NCBI GenBank assembly: GCA_025362675.1
Contig: JANYFN010000166.1
Location: forward strand, 1 to 48,615
Length of the DNA stretch: 48,615 nucleotides
DNA from: Limisphaerales bacterium
GTDB lineage: Bacteria > Verrucomicrobiota > Verrucomicrobiia > Limisphaerales > UBA11358
Direction of reading: 5' to 3'
In this document: piece after piece, positions 1 to 8,531 of the stretch
How positions within the stretch are numbered: position 1 is the stretch's first letter
Layout of the letters: the number at the start of each line of letters is the position of its first letter
The notes under the pieces: model-generated
Seen by the model: only the letters and a program-made list of their open reading frames with translations
The model's database searches: none
Told to the model about the DNA's origin: nothing
Position numbers and translations under genes: made by a program

Positions 1-120
1 GGCATTGACGCGACGAAGAAAATTCCCGGCGAAGGTTTCAAACGCGCGTGGCCGCCGCTCATCAAGATGGATGCGGCGGTGAAGGCGAAGGTGGAGAAGC
101 TTTTGGGCGTTAAAAAATAA
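1..120 (+). CDS. UbiD-family decarboxylase (menaquinone/ubiquinone type), C-terminal fragment cut by window edge
   Basis: Frame 1 reads GIDATKKIPGEGFKRAWPPLIKMDAAVKAKVEKLLGVKK*, resembling the UbiD C-terminus. Confidence 0.75.
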   Translation, partial: GIDATKKIPGEGFKRAWPPLIKMDAAVKAKVEKLLGVKK

Positions 121-195
121 TTCCTAACTACATCTTGGGGCTTCTTATTCAATCGACCACAATCGGCAGTGCTAAAACCTAAACTATCAGTGAAT

Positions 196-218
196 TATTA
201 ATTGATAATAAATTAATA
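196..218. promoter_or_regulatory. Perfect 8-bp-arm inverted repeat TATTAATT-N7-AATTAATA just upstream of fic ORF (candidate operator)
   Basis: Direct reading; 13-19 nt upstream of the possible start codons. Confidence 0.4.
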
Positions 219-230
219 GTTCGCTAATAG

Positions 231-1565
231 TTGGGTATGCGCATTCCGCAAACGCCGCCTTCATTCGAAAAATTGATGGCTGGAATAGAAAAACCTGAAC
301 AGATGGTGAAGGTTTTTCAAGCGGTTGAGAACTCGACGCATGATGGCCGTTATCTGCATTGGGACGAATTGCGGTTTAGAAAACCGCCAGAGGATTTAAC
401 GCATAAAGACTGGTGGTTGGGATTAAAAATGCGGCGGCGAGCCGCGCAGCGAACTATTCCTCTAAAAGATACAAAAGGAAATCTTTTTCATTTTTCTGTG
501 CCTGATTTGGTAACAGACCTTCTCCATCAAATTGACCGCGGCGGCGGAACATTTGTTGAGATTCCAGAACAGATAAATAATGCCGAACAGCGTGACCGCT
601 ATGTTGTGCGGTCGCTGATGGAAGAGGCGATCACTTCAAGTCAGTTGGAGGGAGCGGCAACCACGCGCGAGGTTGCAAAAAAAATGCTCGCCGAAGGGCG
701 AAAGCCACGCGACCGCAGCGAGCGGATGATTGTTAATAATTACATAACGATGCGGAAAATCACTGAATTGAAAGACAAACCGCTAACACCGGATATCGTT
801 TTTCAAATTCATCGGGAGATTTCCGACGGAGCGCTGGATATTACCGATGGGGCTGGACGTTTTCGAAAACCTGATGAAAACATAAAAGTTTTCGATGAGA
901 TTGAAGGCACGGTTTTCCACACACCGCCGCCCGCCGCTGAATTGTCGGCACGCTTGGAGGCGATGTGTGACTTTGCAAACGGCAAGACGCCTAGCTTTTT
1001 CGTCCACCCAGTCATTCGCGGAATCATCCTACATTTCTGGCTCGCTTATGACCACCCATTCGTTGACGGCAACGGACGAACGGCCCGAGCCTTATTTTAT
1101 TGGCAGATGATGCATTCAGGCTATTGGCTATTTGAATATATCTCCATTTCTCAATTCTTGCGGAAAGCGCCCGCGCAATACGGCACGGCTTTTCTGCATA
1201 CGGAAACCGATGACAATGACCTGACTTATTTCATCATTCATCAAGCGGAAACCATTCGGCGAGCTTTGAAGGAACTGCATGATTATGTCGCCCGAAAATC
1301 CACTGAGACGCGTGCGTGTCTTAACGCATTGCAAAACCATCCGGAGCTAAATCATCGCCAACAAGCGCTCATTGCACACGCGGTGCGGCATCCCAATTTT
1401 GCCTACCAAATTGCTGGTCACGGAGCACGCCATGCTGTCACCTATGCCACGGCTCGTGCGGATCTTTTGGGTTTGGCAAAACAGAAATTTCTTGAGCATC
1501 GGAAAGTTGGACGCGCATTTGTGTTCGTAGCTCCAAAGGATTTGGAATCAAGGCTGCGTCATTGA
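231..1565 (+). CDS. Fic family protein with N-terminal inhibitory motif and probable C-terminal winged-helix domain
   Basis: HPFVDGNGRTAR Fic motif; SSQLEGAATT inhibitory-helix-like motif; alternative ATG at 237. Confidence 0.93.
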   Translation: MGMRIPQTPPSFEKLMAGIEKPEQMVKVFQAVENSTHDGRYLHWDELRFRKPPEDLTHKDWWLGLKMRRRAAQRTIPLKDTKGNLFHFSVPDLVTDLLHQIDRGGGTFVEIPEQINNAEQRDRYVVRSLMEEAITSSQLEGAATTREVAKKMLAEGRKPRDRSERMIVNNYITMRKITELKDKPLTPDIVFQIHREISDGALDITDGAGRFRKPDENIKVFDEIEGTVFHTPPPAAELSARLEAMCDFANGKTPSFFVHPVIRGIILHFWLAYDHPFVDGNGRTARALFYWQMMHSGYWLFEYISISQFLRKAPAQYGTAFLHTETDDNDLTYFIIHQAETIRRALKELHDYVARKSTETRACLNALQNHPELNHRQQALIAHAVRHPNFAYQIAGHGARHAVTYATARADLLGLAKQKFLEHRKVGRAFVFVAPKDLESRLRH

Positions 1566-1651
1566 GAAAGCTCACGCGCCGGGCGGCAGCAGAAATTCCA
1601 GCCCGAATTTTTCGCAATCTCCATCACGCGCGGAATGACTCGTTGCGCCCA

Positions 1652-1848
1652 GCTCCGTCAGGAGTGAAATCTTTGTAGAACTTCCGACAAAAAAATCCCA
1701 AGCCCCGTCTCGCCTTCATCTGATTTCGTCGCGGCAGGCGAGGTGAAATATGCCGCTCCTGACGGAGCTTGAATTCATTTTCGTTTTGATAACTACAAAG
1801 ATGTCGCCCCGCTGGGGCTTTTGCCCGGAGCGCGGGTCTGTGACCCGC
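1652..1848. repeat. Cluster of compact hairpins (REP-like intergenic repeat patch)
   Basis: GCTCC-GTCA-GGAGT (1652-1665), GCTCC-TGAC-GGAGC (1755-1768), GCCCC-GCT-GGGGC (1806-1818), GCGGGTC-TGT-GACCCGC (1832-1848); ATCTTTGTAG (1669-1678) and its complement CTACAAAGAT (1793-1802). Confidence 0.6.
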
Positions 1849-2196
1849 AGCATCTCCGCCTGAAATGATGCGTTAAAATCACTCACCGCCATCCGTGCTG
1901 GCCGCGCCGCACGGCGGCAGGAATTCCCGACCAAATGTTTTCTCCACTCCATCCCGCAGAGAGATGGCGTTGATGGCGGCTTTATCAAATCCACGGTTCG
2001 CGCACTTGCATACTCGCCGGGTGCGACTTTGATAAGAGCGCGACTTTGATGCGTGACAGCTTTCTTCCCACCCAAGAGCAGATCCTAGAAGCGTTGTGTT
2101 TTCCTCCGCAATCGATGCCGACACCGTTTAAACGGCGAGTCTTGAAACCAGCGCCGGCAGCAAAAGGTTTAGCCCAATAACTGTTTGTCCGGGAAC

Positions 2197-2337
2197 CTAC
2201 GTTTTTTGCGGACGCTGATTCGCTTTCGAATTTGATTGCTTCGTCTGTTCCCGTCGCAGAGACCGGCGCGCATATAGAATCACCACCACCACCGCGCTCC
2301 AGACGATTATGTTTAGGATGAGTTCAGTGTGTTGCAT
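2197..2337 (-). CDS. Small (46 aa) single-TM protein, not in ORF track
   Basis: Reads MQHTELILNIIVWSAVVVVILYARRSLRREQTKQSNSKANQRPQKT*; starts 9 nt after the PEP-CTERM gene; hydrophobic segment followed by basic tail; no clear SD seen. Confidence 0.5.
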   Translation of the reverse strand: MQHTELILNIIVWSAVVVVILYARRSLRREQTKQSNSKANQRPQKT

Positions 2338-2346
2338 AAAACAGAA

Positions 2347-2937
2347 TTAAAGCGCTGCCACTTTGCGCGTCTGCTGAAAGCGCCGGATACCCACCGTCCC
2401 CACCAGCGCGACGCCGAACACGCCCAGCGCCACGTTTACCGGCTCGGGAACGGCGGTGACTTCCAAGCTCCAGCCATTTAAGGTCGTTGTGTCGCTTCCG
2501 ACCGTGTCTTGAAAATAAAGCGTCCACGTGTCGTTCGGATTGCGACCGTTTAAAGCGGTCTGAAAATCTGAACCAAACGTCGCAGTCGCATAGGTAAGTG
2601 TGTAAGTCGTCCCACCTGAAACTTCGGGGGAAGCATGAATCAGACTGGTTAAATCATAATAGGGCGAACTGGTTGTAGTGCCTAACCGCAAATATCCTGA
2701 CAAATCTGTTGATGCTCCGCCCTGCAATACAAATTTCAATGTCAAGTCGCTGATACTAGACCCCAGTCCGCCGGCCACGAAGCTGGTTCCGACCATTTCA
2801 CTGGTGCCTATGGTGCTGTTATCTGGAATGCCTCCGAGCGCCGAGCCGCCAGCCAATGTTCCATATTGGTAAAGTGTGGCCAAGGCCGGATGACTGGCCA
2901 CCAGCGTCAGACCGAGGATGCAAAGTTTGATTTTCAT
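2347..2937 (-). CDS. PEP-CTERM sorting domain protein with P-domain-like region
   Basis: Signal peptide; C-terminal VPEP + hydrophobic stretch + RRFQQTRK; NDTWTLYFQDTVGSDTTTLNGWSLEV resembles proprotein convertase P-domain. Confidence 0.85.
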   Translation of the reverse strand: MKIKLCILGLTLVASHPALATLYQYGTLAGGSALGGIPDNSTIGTSEMVGTSFVAGGLGSSISDLTLKFVLQGGASTDLSGYLRLGTTTSSPYYDLTSLIHASPEVSGGTTYTLTYATATFGSDFQTALNGRNPNDTWTLYFQDTVGSDTTTLNGWSLEVTAVPEPVNVALGVFGVALVGTVGIRRFQQTRKVAAL

Positions 2938-2975
2938 GACGTAGTTATTCGTGGGTTAGAGTTGGGGTTTTGAGG

Positions 2976-5900
2976 TCACTGCGCCAGACGATAAATCCGC
3001 ATCTGGTGAGCGGTTATGGCTTCGCTATCCGTCCAACTAATCACTCCGTTGTCTGCGGAGTTGATGGTTGAAATCGTCGTCCACGGCCCTGTGACATCCG
3101 AGTCGGTAGTTTGCGCCTGAACTTTGTAAGTAGTGTTGCGTCCACCAAAAGTCGTGATTTTATAATGTCCACCGTCATCCACACCAGTCAGGGATGGACC
3201 TGCGTTCACTGGATTAACCGTCACCGTCACCAACATCGTTTGCACCCCATGTCCATCGCTGAGCGTCACAGTGAAACTATCTGAGCCCGCAGACGCCCCC
3301 GCAGTGTAGATCAAATTACCCCCATTGAAGGAAACTGAACCCAACGTTGCCCCGGATGCTGAAGCCGACCAGCCGGTGGGATAGACCGCGCCCGCTTTGG
3401 AACTGCTGGCATGGTTCGCCAACTTAGACGCTGGAATCGTAGCCGTCGTGCTCACTAATACCGCCGCCGTCATTGGCGTCGTGCTGAACGCATATACATC
3501 CAGCACACCGCCCGTAGCCAAATGATTTGTGTCCCAACTTAAACCTGATGGCGGCGTGGTTAAATTGACCGAGTTGAACCAACCGCTAAAACTGTTGCCC
3601 GGCGTGGTGAACAATTGGAAACTATTCCCGCTCGCCAATGTGCCACTATTATCAACTGTAAGCGTGCCACCATAAGTCAAGGCGCCGCTTGATAACATGA
3701 GGCTATTCGCCGCAACATTATTTACAATTTCCATTTTCATGCCGCCGTTGAGGCTTGGCGCGCTGGCCGCTGTCACAGTTTTGCCGTTCAAATCCAATGT
3801 GCCGCTGGTGGTGGAGAAAGTTCCGTTCACGGCGGTGTTCTGCGCGAGCGTCACGATGTTATTGCCGCTGCTTCCCGTATTCGCAATGGTCAGATTATTC
3901 ACTGTGGCCGGCAATCCATTGCCGACGGCTTGGGACGCACTGCCGTTGTAGGTGTAGTTGGCAGCCGTGTTAAAATTGCGCGCGCTACCCGTGCTGGTGA
4001 CTTGAATGTTACCGGAGGTTCCTGAAGAAGTAATGCCAGCCGTTGAGCCGATTCTCAAAGTGCCACCAGAACTTAGAGTGAACACTCCAGAGCCGCTGAT
4101 GATTTGAGTGCCGCAGTCGAGAATGCCTCCGTTTGCTACGGTGACGAAACCGCCAGTTGAGGTTGGCCCAGCAGTCCCGGTATTAACCGTCAAGCCAGAA
4201 GCTAGGGTCACTGTCGCACCGTTGTCCACAGTCCAGCCGACTTTCGTGGCAGCACCAAATGTTCCAGATATGGTAAGCGTTTGATTGGCCGATCCGTTGA
4301 AATGAAAATCAATTCCATTATTCCCAGCACCAGCACCAGTTACAGTCAGAGTTGCGCCAGACGCGACAGTTACATTACCTTTTACTTTAACTGTAATCAC
4401 GCCGCTGGCGGATTGCGAAGTGAGGTTTAAGGTGTTAGCGTTCACTACAATATCGCTGCCAATATCGAGTTCGGCGCTGCTTCCCGAACTGCTATTTAGA
4501 ACAACCGTGTTTCCATTTGCCGACTGTAGAGTAAGACTTCCATTTATCGCCTTTGGGCTTCCACCGCCCAATGCTCCAGCAATATCTACTTGGGCATCTT
4601 GGGCGGTCCAGTTCCAAGTAAAGTTACCAAAAGCCTGATTAAGTCCGATAGGTGTTGTGTGTCCTGCTGCGCCGAGAATTACACAGGTTGACCCACTGGC
4701 CCATGTCGCCGCTGGAATCGTGCCGCCATTCAAATTGTGCTGATACTTGCCGGAGCCGGTGAAACTCAAAGCTCCGGTGGGCGTGAATGTCCCTGCGTTT
4801 TTCAAAATGCCGCCGGTGGTAACCGTGAGTGTCGCACCGCCGCCAACCGCGCCGCCGGAGCAAGACACGGTTCCCGCCGTTGAATCCAGCGTGCCGCCGC
4901 CGGTGTCATTCACCGTCAAAAGACCGGAGCCAAGGTTTCCGCCCGTGGGAATTTCATTGCGAGTGCCAATGGTCGCCGCCGTCGAACCTGTGTAGATCAC
5001 GTTCAGGTTGGCTCCAACAGCGGGCTTGGCGTCGAGACTACCGGTGTCGATGGAAATGGTCGCGCCACTGCCAAGCGTCAAATTCCCGGCGCTGGTCACT
5101 TGGCCACTGCTCAACGTCAGCATCCCGCCGATCGTCACCGCACTGCCGATGGCGATGCCGTTACCACGATTGACCGTAAGATTCTGCAAACCGGACACCA
5201 CCGCTGGCAACGTGGTGCTTGCTCCCGAACCGCCGAACGAGACGCTAGAGGTTGAGCCTCCTGTCAAAGTTCCACTGCTGGTGGAAATCGCGCCATTAAG
5301 CGTGAGCGTATTCGCACCTATTGATAGCGCGCCGCTCGTCAGTGTCAGTGTGCCTCCAACACTAATCACGCCGCCGAGTGATATGGTGTCGCCGACGCCG
5401 CTGCGATTCACAATAAGATTATTGAGCGCGACTGCGGGCAGTGGAGTGCTTCCTGAACCGCCAAAAGTGATGCTCGAAGTCGCGCCGCCAGTGAGGCTGC
5501 CGCTCGTTGTGCTAATTGCTCCGTTTAAGGTAAGTGTATTCGCACCGATTGAAAGTGCGCCGCTCGTCAGCGTTAGCGTGCCGCTGATAGTCGGGCTGCT
5601 ATTCAAGGTCACGCCACTGGCATTAACGATGATTAGATTGTTCAGCGCCGTCACGGTGCTCGGAATGTTCACTCCCGCTGAACTACCGCCGAACACAAGG
5701 CTAGATGCCGAAGTCGTGGACAAATTAACCGGCGTCCCAGCAATTGCAGGGCCGTTAAGCGTAAGCGTGTTCGCACCCACAAAAAATGTGCCGTTGTTCA
5801 GCGTTAGCGTGCCGCTGATGGTTGGGCTGCTATTCAAGGACACGCCACTCGTATTATTGATAATTAAATTGTTAAGCGCGGTTATACCGATTGGAATATT

Positions 5901-7319
5901 CACACCCGCTGAGCTGCCGCCAAAAGAAAGGCTCGATGAGGAAGTAGTGGATAAATTAGCCGGTGTCCCCGAAATTGTCGGCCCGTTCAGCGTGAGCGTG
6001 CTCGCGCCCACAGAAAATGTGCCGTTGTTTAGTTTAAGAGTCCCGTTGATGGTTTTTGAAGAACTGGCAGCAAGCGATACGCCGCTGGAGTTATTAATTG
6101 TGACACTATTCGGGCCAGACGATGCCGGGAATTCCACGCCGGTCGTTTGAGAAGCAGAACCGGTGTATGACAAGGTAGAGGAAGTGCCGTATGTCAGAGT
6201 AAATGGAATCATAGTATTCAATGACAAAGTGGCCGTGCCGGCCATTGTAAGTGTTCCATTCACTGTTGTATTCAGGCCAAGCGTTTTTGTGCCAGAGCCG
6301 CTTAATTTGAGATTAGCGTAAGTATCGAGATTGGCACCGCTGCCAGCGGCAACAGCCAGGGTTTGACTACCAGAGTTGGCATACTCCACCGTGCCATTGA
6401 TGGTGATAGAGTTCATGGCGATACTCGGCAATGATCCGGTCAGTTGCAGTAGGCCGTTCACAGTCAAAGTGCCAGCTTTTGTTACACTAGTTCCCCTTTC
6501 GAACACAGGATTTGATGCACTGCTACCAGATTGGCTGGAAATAATAGTTCCGTTAGCCCCAATCGTTACATCACCTTGCCCAGTCAGGCCGTTATCCAAA
6601 GAGATTACATCGGCTCCGGCATCAAGCGTTCCTGAAGATACATTCAGTGATGACGTTTTAATTGCAGTTTGCATTGTGGCCGTCTGTCCGGCAGTCATGG
6701 CAATCTCCGTTGCAAAAGTATTTGTCCCGCCAGTATTGTTTGCGGCCCACTCCCCCACTTTTAAGATATTCCGCGAAGAACCAACAAATCGAATTTCGCC
6801 GGCACCGTTGGCCGTTACTGTTATGGGTGATCCGGGCAGTGTGGTGCTCGATGTTCCTGGTAGATTGACGTTACCGCCAACCGTCCCGACATAACAACGC
6901 AACTTGCCATTAATATCCAAAGTATTGGCTACTAGAATAATTTTCCCATCGTCTCCCGTGCTTGCATCGGAGGTTCCTGTGCTGATATGTAAATCGTTGC
7001 AGGCTTCGCTCACAGTTAAAGTCATAGTGTGGCCAGCTTGAATGAAAACATTATTTACCGATGTAGGCTTTGAAGAAGCCGTCACCCAAGCCGAACCATT
7101 ATATGTTTCCCAATCCGTCGCAGTGGACCAAGTGCTGGATGTATTTTTTGAACGGTAATCCCCGCTTACATCGGCCCAAACCGTGTTGGCTGTAGCAAGC
7201 CCAAAAATCACAGCTAGCATCACCACGACCATTCGTCCTTTGAAGAATGCCGGAATGGAAGGGATTTGCCTCCAAGTGAATTTATTTTCCATGGATCGAA
7301 GTTTGAGTTTCATGTTCAT
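2976..7319 (-). CDS. Large secreted β-strand repeat (autotransporter/adhesin-like) protein
   Basis: Signal-anchor N-terminus; repeated 'SGTLTLxxGxxxxGANTLTLNGxIS...SSxxFGGSG' units; C-terminal 'YKVQAQTTDSDVTGPW' domain. Confidence 0.85.
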   Translation of the reverse strand: MNMKLKLRSMENKFTWRQIPSIPAFFKGRMVVVMLAVIFGLATANTVWADVSGDYRSKNTSSTWSTATDWETYNGSAWVTASSKPTSVNNVFIQAGHTMTLTVSEACNDLHISTGTSDASTGDDGKIILVANTLDINGKLRCYVGTVGGNVNLPGTSSTTLPGSPITVTANGAGEIRFVGSSRNILKVGEWAANNTGGTNTFATEIAMTAGQTATMQTAIKTSSLNVSSGTLDAGADVISLDNGLTGQGDVTIGANGTIISSQSGSSASNPVFERGTSVTKAGTLTVNGLLQLTGSLPSIAMNSITINGTVEYANSGSQTLAVAAGSGANLDTYANLKLSGSGTKTLGLNTTVNGTLTMAGTATLSLNTMIPFTLTYGTSSTLSYTGSASQTTGVEFPASSGPNSVTINNSSGVSLAASSSKTINGTLKLNNGTFSVGASTLTLNGPTISGTPANLSTTSSSSLSFGGSSAGVNIPIGITALNNLIINNTSGVSLNSSPTISGTLTLNNGTFFVGANTLTLNGPAIAGTPVNLSTTSASSLVFGGSSAGVNIPSTVTALNNLIIVNASGVTLNSSPTISGTLTLTSGALSIGANTLTLNGAISTTSGSLTGGATSSITFGGSGSTPLPAVALNNLIVNRSGVGDTISLGGVISVGGTLTLTSGALSIGANTLTLNGAISTSSGTLTGGSTSSVSFGGSGASTTLPAVVSGLQNLTVNRGNGIAIGSAVTIGGMLTLSSGQVTSAGNLTLGSGATISIDTGSLDAKPAVGANLNVIYTGSTAATIGTRNEIPTGGNLGSGLLTVNDTGGGTLDSTAGTVSCSGGAVGGGATLTVTTGGILKNAGTFTPTGALSFTGSGKYQHNLNGGTIPAATWASGSTCVILGAAGHTTPIGLNQAFGNFTWNWTAQDAQVDIAGALGGGSPKAINGSLTLQSANGNTVVLNSSSGSSAELDIGSDIVVNANTLNLTSQSASGVITVKVKGNVTVASGATLTVTGAGAGNNGIDFHFNGSANQTLTISGTFGAATKVGWTVDNGATVTLASGLTVNTGTAGPTSTGGFVTVANGGILDCGTQIISGSGVFTLSSGGTLRIGSTAGITSSGTSGNIQVTSTGSARNFNTAANYTYNGSASQAVGNGLPATVNNLTIANTGSSGNNIVTLAQNTAVNGTFSTTSGTLDLNGKTVTAASAPSLNGGMKMEIVNNVAANSLMLSSGALTYGGTLTVDNSGTLASGNSFQLFTTPGNSFSGWFNSVNLTTPPSGLSWDTNHLATGGVLDVYAFSTTPMTAAVLVSTTATIPASKLANHASSSKAGAVYPTGWSASASGATLGSVSFNGGNLIYTAGASAGSDSFTVTLSDGHGVQTMLVTVTVNPVNAGPSLTGVDDGGHYKITTFGGRNTTYKVQAQTTDSDVTGPWTTISTINSADNGVISWTDSEAITAHQMRIYRLAQ

Positions 7320-7440
7320 TACGGCTTCTGAGTTTTGTAAATCGGACTAAAGTTTATGTATTCAACCAGCTCACGCGCCGATCTTGCGTTCATGAATATG
7401 TGCTATAGCTGTTCACCAAGATATTGGGAAACGGTTAACT

Positions 7441-7515
7441 GGTAAGGTGCGTCACTCCATGCGCACCGCGCTTGGCCAGATACACGACGGCGCGCACGGC
7501 GTGACGCGCCCTACC
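7441..7515. repeat. Large imperfect inverted repeat (28-nt arms, 19-nt loop), MITE/REP-like
   Basis: Left arm GGTAAGGTGCGTCACTCCATGCGCACCG (7441-7468) matches the reverse complement of the right arm (7488-7515, GGTAGGGCGCGTCACGCCGTGCGCGCCG) at 22/28 positions. Confidence 0.8.
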
Positions 7516-7592
7516 CGCCCCGGCTGCGCCAAGGTTATTTTGATTTGCTATAGCCGCACCAGATCGCAGCAATGCCGCATCAGCACAGTTTT

Positions 7593-7613
7593 CCATTATC
7601 GATAAAATAATGG
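7593..7613. repeat. Perfect inverted repeat CCATTAT-N7-ATAATGG
   Basis: Direct reading. Confidence 0.5.
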
Positions 7614-8289
7614 TATTGTTTTGTGATAACTTGTCCTCATTGGGATCTAGCTGCTCCCTCCTCGATGGCTACAGTAACAGTCCGTTTGAATGCTTCAAGT
7701 AAAATTAAATGCGCTTCGCTGGTGTCTTAAAAAATCAGCAGGACGCGCCACGCACATCGCGCCTTCTAATATGATTTCACTGCGCATAGGTCTTTAGCAA
7801 AAAGTTTAGCATGGACGCCACAAAATCAAAAAAACCACCAACCGCACCGGGACGCTTTGCTTTCAGATGGTGTGTGAGGGCTGGGCCTAGTTGCGCCACG
7901 GGGAAGCGGTTGGTCTGGCGCAATCACCTGACTTTCCTACCAACCAAGCCGTTGCGCTAGAAAGCTGAGTCAGCACGGGCGCGCAATTGATCGTTGCGCC
8001 CACGCTACGACTGGGTTTGTTTGGACAACGACTGTGTGTGCGCGCGCGCCGACCGTGTGCGGGCGCGCACTGAGTCGTTGCGGGCGGGTGTAAATCAGGG
8101 AATTTTCCAATGAAATACAATAAATCGCTATGACATCAGGACAAACACGCGCGTTGGGAGCAAAGAAGTGGCGATCCAGTGCGCCGCCATGAAAGCGGGC
8201 GCGCTCATTTCAGCCAGCGGCGCAGACAATTTTTGTTATGAAGCGGTTTGGAATTGCGCTAATGGTTTCGGGCCATTACAAATTGACGC

Positions 8290-8484
8290 ATGGGAAATTT
8301 GAGCGAGCGGGCCATTCGCCATCGGGAACGGCGGAAGCAGCGGCGTTTACGCCGCATTATACGCGTGGCGTTGGGCGTGGCGCTGGTGCTCGGCTTTATT
8401 TTCTGGGCGCTGCACTTGATCAATTCCCGTTCGACTTCTGGCCCTTCCGGGGTATCGGGTGATGATGTCTCTGTCCATTTCTGA
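8290..8484 (+). CDS. Possible small basic single-TM protein (64 aa)
   Basis: MGNLSERAIRHRERRKQRRLRRIIRVALGVALVLGFIFWALHLINS...: Arg-rich N-terminus then one TM; no strong SD. Confidence 0.4.
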   Translation: MGNLSERAIRHRERRKQRRLRRIIRVALGVALVLGFIFWALHLINSRSTSGPSGVSGDDVSVHF

Positions 8485-8531
8485 TGGGCCGCACGGTATT
8501 AACTAAAAACGGCGGCGACGGTTTTACAAAC

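Noticed and set aside
1716-2124. Overlapping ORFs in the repeat patch after fic
   Set aside because: Composed of repeated hairpin sequence; likely mis-called
5008-6150. 380-aa plus-strand ORF
   Set aside because: Antisense to the repetitive β-strand protein (2976-7319); low-complexity mirror of the repeats
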